This document shows, one piece after another, positions 51,723-61,600 of a DNA stretch of 64,000 nucleotides; the stretch's first letter is position 1, and each line of letters starts with the position of its first letter. The notes under the pieces are model-generated. The model was not told the DNA's origin. It worked only from the letters and a program-made list of their open reading frames with translations, and ran no database searches. The DNA lies in assembly GCA_963210315.1 (NCBI GenBank), contig OY723294.1:1302001-1366000 (forward strand), in the 5' to 3' direction. The DNA is from Rhynchopus euleeides (lineage: Eukaryota > Euglenozoa > Diplonemea > Diplonemida > Diplonemidae). The position numbers and the translations under genes are program-made.

Positions 51723-54700
51723 ATGGACGATGATGAGTCGTATGAAGAGGTGGAGGAGATAGAGGAGATCGAGGAGGACGAGGAAGACGAGGAGTACGAA
51801 GAGTACGAAGAAACGGACGAGGAGGTGGAGGAGGATGAGGAGGGCGGGAGCGAGGAGGAGCTTGAGGACCAGCTGAAGTACGAGCGGCTGAAGCTGGACT
51901 TCCTTCACACTAAAGGGGATGCGGTGAGTTGCATGGCGGTCGGCAGTCGGTTTCTGATTATGGGCACCCAGCTCGGCTGGATCTACGTGGTTGATTTCGT
52001 CGGGAACGTCGTGAACGACAAGCGCTACCACCGCCATGACAGCTGCGTCACTGACATCAGCATCGATCCTGAGTGCGACTTTGTTGGGAGTTGCTCGACG
52101 GACGGGCGTGTGTATGTCGGCAGCATATTTGACGACAGCCCTGGCGAGGCGTACTCCTCCACCTTCGACCGCCCTGTTTGTGCCATAGCAATCGACCCCC
52201 ACTACGCCCACACCCCGCGGTTTGTAACGGGCGGGCTAGAAAAGAAGCTTATCCTCGTGGAGCGCGGGCACTGGGGGCCTTGGAAGACCTGGAGGTCACG
52301 CATCCTCGACTCCGATACTGGGAAGATCCACGCGATACAGTGGCGTGGCGATCTTATCGCCTGGGCAGACGACACGGGGGTGAAGGTGATCGACGTGAAG
52401 AAGGACAAGAAGATCGTGAAGGTTGCGCGGGAGAAAAACGCACCCCTTGCAGATATGTACCGCTGTGCGCTGTGCTGGGAGACAGACACGACGTTGCTCA
52501 TCTCTTGGGCCAACTGGCTGGCGGTGTGCGTCATCAAGAAGCGCCCCTCCTTCGAGACTGCACGGGATAGCTCGCTCCCGGAGCAGTGCGGTGAGGTCAC
52601 CGCACGCTTCATCATGCCTTCCTACTTTGTCAGTGGAATCGCACCCTTCGGCAAAAAGCTGCTGGTATGCCTGCGACACATCTCACACACTCATGGCATG
52701 GTGAATATACCTTTCCGGTGCTGCCCTGCAGCTCTCCGCAAAGCACGACTGCCATACACCCCACCCCATCACACCTGCAGATGCTGACGTACCCCGAGGA
52801 TACAATGAAGAAGAAGGCGGGCACCGCTTCGCCCAAGCCGGAGCTTCGCATTCTCAACCGTGTCAACACCAAGATGAACGAGATTGAGGTATGCGGTTCG
52901 GTGCGAGCTTCAGGGGGCATGTGTCGCCTGTCGTGCTCTGCTGTTCTCATTTGCAGTTGCCTCAGCATTATCCAGCATCGTGCCTGATTGCTCCCCGTCC
53001 CCTGTCCCTTTGTCCCCTCGAATACTCCACGTTGCCCTGCTTCAGAAAAATAGCATCAAGCTGGAAGGCTACGAGCGCCTGCTGGCATCGGATTACCGAT
53101 TAGCCTTCGACGATCGGGAGGAGAGGGACCGGGTGTACTACATCCTGTCTCCCAAGGAGATCGTGGTGTGCAAGCCCTGCGATATCGACGACCGGATTAA
53201 CTGGCTGCTGCGGCGCAACCGCTTCGAGGAGGCGATGAAGGCGACGCGGCAAGTCACACGGGACGGGGCGTTCAGCCCGATATCGCGCCACACCTACCAG
53301 GCAGTGGGGGAGAAGTACCTCGCCCATCTTGTCGACAATGGGGAGTACGCCAAGGCAGCGGAGCTGCTGCCGGAAGTGTTGGGGAACGACGCAGACATGT
53401 GGAAGAAGTGGGTATGTTTATCCCGCCAAGACAGGTTGGTTTTCTACAGTCGGTTTTTGGCATTCCCACGCGCACCACCCCCCCCTCTCAGGTTGTTGTG
53501 TTCCAGGAGAAGGAGCAGCTGACTTGCATTGCCGATGTGATCCCCGTCGACCCCTCCCTCAAGCTCGGGCTCGATGTATACGAGAGCGCGCTGCATTACT
53601 TCCTCTGGCGTGAGGACAACGAAGGCCCTGCTGCCTTCTACAGAGTCATCCAGGCATGGCCTTGCGGCCTCTACGACACGGAGTCCATCATCAACAGCAC
53701 GCAGCAGCGACTCAGCAACCTGCAGAAGCCCACTGTGCTGGACCCACCGGAATCCGCAGGGGTCACGATGGATCGCGTGGCTTCGCCGGACGTAGAGAAC
53801 GCAGACCCCTACACGCTGATCTCCCTGGCCCTGGCGCTGCTCTTTGAGAGCCAGGACAACAAGGAGGAGGCCCTGCACATACACCTGGAGCTGGGGCGGT
53901 CAGATGTGTTTGATTTCATCGACAGACACAAGCTCCACTACGCCGTGGAGGGCAGTGTGGTGCAGCTGCTGTGGAAGAACCAGAAGCGTGCCCTGAAGAT
54001 GCTTGTGCAGCACCATAAGACCATCCGGGTGTCGCAGGTGGTGCAGCAGCTGCAGTCCCGTAAGGCATACCTCTACCGCTATCTGGACCAGCTGCACAAA
54101 GAGGACTCGCGGGCAGGGTCGGACTACCACGACCTGCTTGTCACGCTCTACGCGAAGTTCGACGCGAAGCAGCTGCTCCCCTTCCTGCGGCAGGCGTCGC
54201 TCGACAGCTTCACAGGCATCCGCCTCGACAAGGCGGCGGAGGTCTGCGAGGAGCGCCTGGAGGACAACCTGTCAGAAGAGGTCTCCGGGTCGCTCTACCG
54301 TGCACAGGCCTTTGTGTTGGGGCGTCTCGGTGGGCCCGAGCGGAAACGTGCCCTGGAGATCCTGATCTCCAAGATTAAGAGCGTGAAGGAGTCCATCGAT
54401 TTCATCGGTATGGCCACCCTATGCAGCCCTGCAGGTGGTCCCGGGGTGGGGGGTCTCTGGGGGGCGAGGCTGTGTGTCTCGCCGCACGTGCCGTGTTCTG
54501 CTTTCACAACATTCCTCCCCCCATGCAGTGGAGCACGACGACGAGGACCTGTTTGAGGCACTGGTGCAAGCGTGTCTCGGCGGAGGGCAGAAGTTCGTCG
54601 CCGATCTGCTGGAGCACATCGGCGATGCCGAAGGTCCGACGCGTGCGATCGAGCCTCTGGATGTGATCGGCAGGATCAGACCGTATGCACCACACACATT

Positions 54701-55275
54701 GTGTTTCGCCCTTTCTGTTCAGTGTGGGTTTACACCAAGCAACCCCTGAAAACAACCTTCCATCGTAAAGCCACACGGTCATCTTTTGTGCCATTCTGCC
54801 TGCGCATCCTCCTCTCTGCAGTGATATGGCGATTCCGGGGCTGAAGGAGAAGCTGACGCATATTATCCGCGACCAGGCGCTGCGGAAATACCTGAAGGAT
54901 GGCTGTCTGCGTGTGCTGCAGAAGGATGCGTGCGCACTGGACGCAGCGCTGTACGAGAAGCGATCGCAGGGGACGCGCGTCGTCGTCGACTCCTCCAACC
55001 TGTGCCCTGCTTGCCAGGAGCCCCTTCGGCTGCGGTCGGCCAACCCTGAAGGCGTCGCCATCTTCCTGTGCGGGCACAGCTACCACCACGGCTGCTACCA
55101 CAGCAGTGTCGGGAAGCAGGTGCCCCCCAGGGACCAGAAGAACTCCCGGGCGTATCCCTCGATGCGGCGGGTTGACGGGATCCTGGTGCGAACCGACGTC
55201 ATCTCCTCTGAGACCTACATGAATGACCCGCGCCCCCGGTGCCCACGGTGCGTCAGCGCCAGCTCTGCCAAGTAG
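51723..55275 (+). CDS. VPS41: VPS41, HOPS complex subunit with C-terminal RING, six exons
   Basis: The exons are 51723-52664, 52781-52888, 53046-53411, 53492-54407, 54529-54682 and 54822-55275, giving 979 residues in phase. All five introns (80-157 bp) start GTATG and end CAG. VPS41 is the HOPS subunit that binds vacuolar/lysosomal Rab7-type GTPases and tethers late endosomes and AP-3 vesicles. Residues 1-50 are almost all Glu/Asp/Tyr, then a WD40-like propeller begins (LDFLHTKGDAVSCMAVGSRF, MGTQLGWIYVVDF, CSTDGRVYVG). A helical clathrin-repeat-like region follows (YERLLASDYR, INWLLRRNRFEEAMKA, ALHIHLELGRSDVFDFI). The C terminus is a RING-H2: C890-x2-C893, C912-x-H914, H917/H918, C920, C969-x2-C972. 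Family members are usually 850-1000 residues. The start lies directly after the duplicated cassette. Confidence 0.95.
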
Positions 55276-55638
55276 GGCCAGTGCCGGGGTTGGGGGGTGA
55301 GTTGCACGCCTTAAGACTTGAGGTGGCAGGGGGTGGGGATGAGGGGGGAAGACAATGGCTGCTGGACCTGGCCTTGTCTGTCTGTACTCTGTAGGAACAC
55401 GTGTACCATCCCGTCCCTCGCTGGAGCTGGGGCTAGCTGACTTCACTGGACAATGTAGCCCAACGTATTATGGGGTGGTGTGGTGTGGTGTGTGTACCGC
55501 AGTGGGATCGCATCAAGAGTAGAGGGTGCTCGGTGTGGTTCTGTGCTGCTTTGCAACCAGAGAGGGATTTCACGCGTGGGTGAAATGTGTGTGTGTGTGG
55601 CTTGGAAAAATGTACCGGAAATGCGACAAAGAGAACCA
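55276..55638. other. Intergenic, G-rich 3' flank of VPS41
   Basis: 363 bp with G-rich tracts right after the stop codon (55280-55350) and GTGTGG repeats near 55470-55490. No gene is present. The palindromic element stack starts at 55639. Confidence 0.5.
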
Positions 55639-55867
55639 CACGGTGGGATCTTGTAAATTTTACATGTATAACTACAAGTATATACATGTATTACCGTAAA
55701 CGGAAATATTGTGGACCGTAATAAAGGTGAACCGTACTATAGGTGGACCGTAAAAAAGATGGAACAAATGGGATTTTTCCGGAACTTGGAACATTTTTAC
55801 GGTCCACCTATTTTACGGTTGGGATCGTGGACTTGGCGGTTTTTTTTACGAGTTCCTTCGCGACGAA

Positions 55868-56018
55868 GTCGCGAAGGAACCAAGGAAATCGTACGACTGA
55901 AGCTGCAGGATTAACACCACAGGGCCTCAGCACAGAGTGTGCGCTCACCATCGTCCGGGAACTGTTCTCCCACAGTTACTGCAGGGTGTACTACACTAAA
56001 GGAGTACGATTTCCCTTA
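55868..56018. repeat. Diverged interspersed repeat, copy 3
   Basis: This begins with GTCGCGAAGGAACCAAGG and includes CACAGGGCCT, GTGTGCGCTCA and a TACTGCAGGGTG block, related in order to 10828-11035 and 42519-42730. It ends where the inner element at 56019 is inserted. Confidence 0.4.
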
Positions 56019-56732
56019 CAGGGGGGGGTCAAATAAACGTACTAAGTACTACTATTCGGCGAACGGGCGGGCCTAAATCGACCTAGCCAAAATAGTATAA
56101 AATACTTTGCGAGCGAATAGACGTACGTAGTACGTCTATTCAACTTTTCCTAAAAATGCTGTTTGCAGGGGCTCTGCGGGGCTATTTGGGCCACCAGGGG
56201 CGCGCTGGTCACTGCTGCGTGCCCTGGCCCGGATCACTTCGTTGAAGGAAGGCCGGGGAGCGCCTGGCTGTGGCCCATCCTCTTGAGGCATTCCGTGAGC
56301 AGATGAAAGCATCCGACGTCGTCATTATATTGACACCAGCCGAAGATATTGGCCCTGTTGGTGGATGTCACAGGTCTACGGTGAGCTTTGTCTGGGGCGG
56401 TGGTGGTGGGGAAGGGAATGCGCGGCGGGCTTCGGCAGTGGTTCTGATGCCTCTGGACCGCATGAGCTTGCGGGTTTACGGGGCCCGTGCACCCTGGTTC
56501 CCCGAAGTGGCACCAATAGACCTTGTCCCCATTCCTTGCCCCAAAGTTTGCAGATTTGTGTGTCTCCAAAAAGAAAATCTCAAAAAAAACGAAAAATTTC
56601 CCCAAAAAAAAGGGTGAAAAGTAAGTACTACTATTCAACGGCCCAACGTGCCCCAGAGCCCCAAAAAAATAAGTACTACTATTCGGCTAAGTACTACTAT
56701 TCAACTAAGTACGTTTATTTGACCCCCCCCTG
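56019..56732. mobile_element. Inner TA-flanked element with CAGGGGGGGGTC ends
   Basis: 714 bp inserted within the previous element. It has 25-bp perfect terminal inverted repeats beginning CAGGGGGGGGTCAAATAAAC (left) with the exact reverse complement at the right end, and TA on both sides (56017-56018 and 56733-56734). Tandem AAGTACTACTATTC words sit next to each end. No transposase is present. CAG-starting ends with a TA duplication are usual for Tc1/mariner/pogo-type elements, so this is probably a MITE of that kind. Confidence 0.85.
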
Positions 56733-57448
56733 TAATTTTCCGGGCACTGATTCACGAATTTACATCTGGAGGGAGCCCGGTGGTCTCAGCTTCTGTCTGC
56801 GCGCCCTGCCGTACTGTGGCTGCTTTTGTGGGCTCGTGCAGCAGGTTCTACTTTTACTTCTACCGGAATGCTCCTTGCATGGTACTACACTTCTCGAGGT
56901 GTGGTGGTGGGTGAGTCTCGAGGTGAGTGGTGGTGATCGTGCCTTTTCCACACGCAGGGAGGACTTGCTTCTCTTGCTGGTGTTGGTTGCGGTGGTGGAG
57001 GGAGGGTCCAAAGCTGGGAGGTCGGGAGGCCTACGTGTGGGTGTCTGCGGCGTGGAGGCCGCAGTCCGCGCCCCGCAACCCACCAGCCCGCGGGCGAAAA
57101 ACGCATTGTCTTTTCCATATTCAGTCCCAATAAATGGTGGACCGTAAAAAAGATGGAACGTTTGGCCTTTTTTTGGGAACTTGGAACATTTTTACGGTCC
57201 ACCCTTTTTCCGTTTACGGTATACATGTATAATACTTGCATGTCAACTATTATACATGTATAATACATGTATATGCCTGAAATATACATGTAAAATACAT
57301 GTATATCAAGTAAAAATACAAGTATAATACTTGCATGTCAACTATTATACTTGTATTTTTACTTGATATACATGTATTTTACATCAGGGTATAAGATAGA
57401 CTTTTTTTCTGGCGCCGTTTCCCGGTTTTTCTGGTTTTGAAAATTTTT

Positions 57449-57471
57449 CGCGCGCGCCTTCGGCGCGCGCG
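57449..57471. other. Perfect 10-bp CG hairpin near the left end of the hAT element
   Basis: CGCGCGCGCC and GGCGCGCGCG are separated by TTC. It is related in form to the hairpins at 14161-14187 and 43904-43922. Confidence 0.6.
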
Positions 57472-57761
57472 ACCCGCGCAAACCCTCCCAGAATCTGAGA
57501 GGCCCGGTGCCTGCGCGCGTCCTGTCGTACTGAGGCTGCTTGGTGGGGCAAGCGCAGCAGGTTCTACTTTTTCTTCTACGAACTCTTAGCACAAAGACAT
57601 GCACAACACAAACAACAATGCTCTAAGGGGCGGGGCAAGAGGTCAGGGGAGGGGGAAGCAGAGAGGAAGGGAGGAGGACGGGGGCGGGGGGGGCGGCGGA
57701 GTGAGCCGGCGGGGAGGGGGGGGGGGGGGGCGCACGAGCCCCGGCACCAACCGACTCAGGA

Positions 57762-60662
57762 TCACACCCACCATGGTTGTGCCAGGCTCTGCCGAACAGC
57801 AGTGGCGTGTTGCTGTGCCGCCCGCAGCTCCCCGAAGGGACAGTAGCTGAGCTTTCGTTCTTCCGATGTGAATGCGTCCACGTACTGACGGAGCGCCGCT
57901 TCCGGAATCCCGTCCGGAGTGACACTACCCTCCATACAGATGGCCAGCGTGTTCTGCAGCTTGGCGTCGCCCATACGGTTGCTGAGCCTGTTCTTGATGA
58001 TGCGGAGCTTGGAGAACATCCGCTCAGCACTACTTGTCGACAAGGGGATGGTCAGCACAATCTGCAGGAGACGCGAGGTGTGCGGGAAGGCGAGACGGTT
58101 CAGCTGATTCTTCAAGAATGCTTTGATGAGAGTGCTGAATCTGCGGCTGCGGGTATCCTCCTGTGTTTGTGCGGTCTCCTTCAGCTTCATTCGCACGTTG
58201 GCCAGCTCCAACTCCAGCAGACCCCGCTCTTCGGCCGGGAAGTACGGTGCACTCGGTTCCGTCTCCTTCTGCACCCCGTCGGCATCCTCAAATGTCATCA
58301 CCTTGGGCTCGCAGAAATGATCGCAAAGTGCTTTGAGCTTCTGTGCCGCTGCTGCTGCGTTGTCGAAGTCGGGGCACCAGGGATCATACACAGAGAATGC
58401 TGCAAGCACCCCGAAGTCATCCATCAGCCCCTCGATCTCCTCCTTCAGGGTACGGAGGTAGGGCTTTGCGTACTGCTCGTGATACTGTGCCACGAACTCC
58501 TCCGTGATGGGAGGGCAAGAAGGCCGGGCGTCATTGATCAGTATCCAGCAGGATGCGTAGGTCGGAGACAGGTCGGGTCGTTCTAACAGCTTTCCGATCT
58601 TGCATGCATAGTGTGTCGCGATGCGAGGGAGATCACCGAAACACAGGCTTGCATGCTGTATGCACCGCGAGAAGGCGCCAAGACAGTGCATCACCTCCCG
58701 CATCAGGAATAACCCGACGAGGGTGCTGCTCTCCTGGTACACCGCACGCAGGGCAACTGCCTTCTCATGATCCAGCTTGTTGATACACATGACCACCCCT
58801 TTGAGGCAGTCAGTCAGACTCTGCGCACAACGCTCATGCGAACACCAGCGGGTGTCTCCAACACTGCACAAGTCGCGCTCACGCCAGAACCCGAAGCCAT
58901 CGATCCTCTCCAAAGCGGACATGCATTCCCGAAAGCACCGGAGTTTGCCTGTGCCATTCCCAGCACCCCTGTACAGCAAGGCAAACGTGCTGGAGACAAG
59001 GTCGTAGCTTGCGCGGATGACAGGGTGGTCCTTGGCAGTGTGCATCGCAACAAGATTGAGTGCATGCGCCCGACAAGCCGCCCAGAAGGAGTACGGTGCT
59101 TTCCGTACCTTCACCTGCAACTGAACACCCTTACGACTCCCGCCCATGGTGTTGCACGAATCCGACGCAAACGCAAGCATCTTGTTCCAGAAACCGTCGC
59201 CAAGGTCGTCGAGTTGTTGAATCAAGAAATCTGTGATGTTTGTCGCAGTCTGTGATGTGTTCAGCGGAGTCATGCGCCAGAACAGTTCGTTGGTATCAAA
59301 GGTGGTTGGGTCGATGACCCGGATCAGGATGCAAAATTGCGATTGGCGTGTCACATCCTGCGTCTCGTCCGTGATGATGGATACGAACGGGGATCTTTCA
59401 ATCTTGTGCTTCACTTCCGCCATGGCGTGGCTTGCCATCAGACCCACTACTTCGTCGTAGATTGTGTTCGAGGTGAGGTTGTGGTATGTAGCATTGAAAG
59501 ACTTTACTTCTGGGGAAGTGTAGCTGTCACGCACGCGGAGGGATGCGAGGGTCGTCGTGAGGGCTTCGTTGTTGCTGCAACAGTACTGTACGTCGTGCAG
59601 CAGGCGGCAGAGCATCTCGGTGTTCTGAAGCTGCTTCACCTTAGAGTTGACCCAGGCCCTCTGGTGAGCTGTGGAGCGGATCTCTCCTGCAGTCCCATGT
59701 CGGCGCACCGAGTCTTCTCTTGCCAGCCACTGTGCCCACTTCTCGGTGTGCTTCTGTCTCGTTGCCTCGGTGTGCTCCTTCGCGCGGGAGGTGAAGCGGC
59801 TCTTCACCTCATTCCATGGCAGGCACCGCCCGACGAAGACACCGCGCTTGCTTGCGTCAAAGCAAGCGCGGCACGCCAGCCCCTCGGGTGTGGGTTTTGC
59901 CCACGCGTGGGATTCGCGCAGCATTCCCATCACCCGGCTGTCCCCCTGGATGTCCTCCGGGACATGCACCATCTCGCTGGCGCGGGGGAAGGGCTCGGCA
60001 GGCGCATCCAAGCCGACGGGCCCCGCGTACTGCGCCATCAACTTTGCCTCCACGTAGGCGTAGACCTCGTGCTTGTGGAGGGAAGGGTACAGGCAGTCGT
60101 TGGAGTTGCGCACGGGGGTGGTGGTGTAGCCCCTCGCGCGTTGGCGCTCATTGGCGATCGCGGCCTCCAGAGCTTCAGCTGATCTCTCCGCATTATCATC
60201 AGCTGCCATCTCGACCTCAACTTGCCGTGCAATCGCAAGATCTGCGACGAGGGCTGGGGCCTGCTGTGTCGGGGCAGGCGCCGGCACGGCCTCGCTCTCC
60301 ACCAACGGCATTTCGTCTGCCTTTGTCTTTGCCAGTTTGACGAGGCTACTCAGGGGCTTCCTCATATGAGGTGCCACCTCGTCGTCCGCGCGAGCAAGAG
60401 CATCGAATGCCTTGCACAGCGCGACAAGGTGCCTGTTTGAGGCGGCTTGGTGGTTGCTGAAGCCGCGGATCGAGCACTGGTTGCAGAGGAAGGCGTGCAA
60501 GTTGGCATATCGGTCTTGCCCGGGGTACTTGCCCGCCTTCCACTGGTCATACCCAGTGTGATACTGCGGCCCGCCCACCTCCTGCACCGTCCCCCGCACC
60601 GCCCTCTGCGATGCAAAGCCAAACGCGCCCAGCTGGGCCTGATGCGCTCTCCGCTTTGACAT
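57762..60662 (-). CDS. hAT transposase
   Basis: This 966-residue uninterrupted frame is the only credible minus-strand gene in the window. Domains in order: a BED-like zinc finger (C60-x2-C63, H71, H78); a TTF-type zinc region (about 245-310, LACRACFDASKRGVFVGRC, then H297 and H305); the RNase-H-like catalytic core with Asp432 (SIITDETQDV) and Asp501 (FASDSCNTMGG) and the C530-x2-H533 motif; and the C-terminal hAT dimerisation region (IPLSTSSAERMFSKLRIIKN). It should cut and paste elements that carry its CAGGG ends, acting in the nucleus. The absence of frameshifts and of in-frame stops suggests recent activity. It most resembles the ZMYM/ZBED-related hAT group. Confidence 0.93.
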   Translation of the reverse strand: MSKRRAHQAQLGAFGFASQRAVRGTVQEVGGPQYHTGYDQWKAGKYPGQDRYANLHAFLCNQCSIRGFSNHQAASNRHLVALCKAFDALARADDEVAPHMRKPLSSLVKLAKTKADEMPLVESEAVPAPAPTQQAPALVADLAIARQVEVEMAADDNAERSAEALEAAIANERQRARGYTTTPVRNSNDCLYPSLHKHEVYAYVEAKLMAQYAGPVGLDAPAEPFPRASEMVHVPEDIQGDSRVMGMLRESHAWAKPTPEGLACRACFDASKRGVFVGRCLPWNEVKSRFTSRAKEHTEATRQKHTEKWAQWLAREDSVRRHGTAGEIRSTAHQRAWVNSKVKQLQNTEMLCRLLHDVQYCCSNNEALTTTLASLRVRDSYTSPEVKSFNATYHNLTSNTIYDEVVGLMASHAMAEVKHKIERSPFVSIITDETQDVTRQSQFCILIRVIDPTTFDTNELFWRMTPLNTSQTATNITDFLIQQLDDLGDGFWNKMLAFASDSCNTMGGSRKGVQLQVKVRKAPYSFWAACRAHALNLVAMHTAKDHPVIRASYDLVSSTFALLYRGAGNGTGKLRCFRECMSALERIDGFGFWRERDLCSVGDTRWCSHERCAQSLTDCLKGVVMCINKLDHEKAVALRAVYQESSTLVGLFLMREVMHCLGAFSRCIQHASLCFGDLPRIATHYACKIGKLLERPDLSPTYASCWILINDARPSCPPITEEFVAQYHEQYAKPYLRTLKEEIEGLMDDFGVLAAFSVYDPWCPDFDNAAAAAQKLKALCDHFCEPKVMTFEDADGVQKETEPSAPYFPAEERGLLELELANVRMKLKETAQTQEDTRSRRFSTLIKAFLKNQLNRLAFPHTSRLLQIVLTIPLSTSSAERMFSKLRIIKNRLSNRMGDAKLQNTLAICMEGSVTPDGIPEAALRQYVDAFTSEERKLSYCPFGELRAAQQHATAVRQSLAQPWWV

Positions 60663-61600
60663 ATCTTCTTACAGTATGCCTGCAGGCGCGTGGGGGTGTG
60701 GGTGTGTCGTGGGTGCCACCAGTCAGACACCTGACATGTGAAGGCTCGGTGTGATCCCTACGGAGGACGGTTCTGTGCCAGTTCTGCGGGACCATCACAC
60801 AATGGAGGATCTCGAAACTTCAAAACAGAAGAGACCTGCGTGACGAGGGCATCACCACCCACCGGGCCCCACCGGGCCACCCGCTAGGTCCATTTTTTCT
60901 TCTCCGCTTCTCTGCCTTCTTTGGACTATTTGAGCTCCGTGCGGATCACGATGGGGTCACTTTCTATTTTTTTCTGGCGTTTTTTCTGACTGTTTTACTG
61001 TCCCAAAGTTACAAAAAAAACGCCAAAAATGAGACCGGCCTTTTTTTTTTTCCCAGAAAACCGGGAACCGGGAAACCCTGGTTTTGAAAACCGGAAAACC
61101 AGACCTATCTTATCCCCTGTTTTACATGTATATTTCAGGCATTTACATGTATTTTACATGTATAATACTTGTCATGCAAGTATTATACATGTAAAATACT
61201 TGCATGACAAGTAAAATACTTGCATGCAAGTAAAATACATGTATTTTACTTGCATGCAAGTATTTTACTTGTCATGCAAGTATTATACATGTATTTTACT
61301 TGTCATGCAAGTATTTTACATGTATAATACTTGCATGACAAGTATTATACATGTAAAATACATGTAAATGCCTGAAATATACATGTAAAATACATGTATA
61401 TCAAGTAAAAATACAAGTATAATAGTTGACATGCAAGTATTATACTTGTATTTTTACTTGATATACATGTATTTTACATGTATATTTCAGGCATATACAT
61501 GTATTATACATGTATAATAGTTGACATGCAAGTATTATACATGTATAATACATGTATATACTTGTAGTTATACATGTAAAATTTACAAGATCCCACCGTG

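Larger units (their letters stand above)
55694..57219. mobile_element. TA-flanked DNA element with CCGTAAACGG ends
   Basis: 1526 bp inserted in palindromic copy 3. Terminal inverted repeats are CCGTAAACGGAAA and TTTCCGTTTACGG, with TA on both sides (55692-55693 and 57220-57221); the intact copies have a single TA at this site. A subterminal hairpin made of GGTGGACCGTAAAAA and its reverse complement occurs near each end. A TA duplication suggests a Tc1/mariner-like or other TA-targeting mobilising enzyme. No transposase is present, so it is non-autonomous. It carries a repeat related to 10828 and 42519, plus a second nested element. Confidence 0.85.
57385..61119 (-). mobile_element. hAT-superfamily DNA transposon, apparently intact
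   Basis: 3735 bp. The ends are CAGGGTATAAGATAG (left) and, read from the right, CAGGGGATAAGATAG, differing at one base. A perfect 8-bp target duplication TTTTACAT lies at 57377-57384 and 61120-61127; intact palindromic copies have this octamer once at the same place. The ends, the 8-bp duplication and the transposase agree on the hAT superfamily. A CG hairpin (57449-57471) and a subterminal repeat (57486-57565) are near the left end. Confidence 0.95.
55639..61600. mobile_element. Palindromic element copy 3, split by three later insertions
   Basis: The ends CACGGTGGGATC (55639) and GATCCCACCGTG (61600) are flanked by CA on both sides. The element is interrupted at two places: a TA-flanked element (55694-57219) and a hAT element (57385-61119). 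Removing both, with one copy of each target duplication, leaves 691 bp whose sequence across the joins matches the uninterrupted copies at 28282 and 34414. The two insertion sites are therefore exactly resolved. Confidence 0.92.

Noticed and set aside
56365..57147. 260-codon + strand frame inside the TA-flanked element as a transposase
   Set aside because: It spans the right end of the inner nested element and has no DDE/D pattern.
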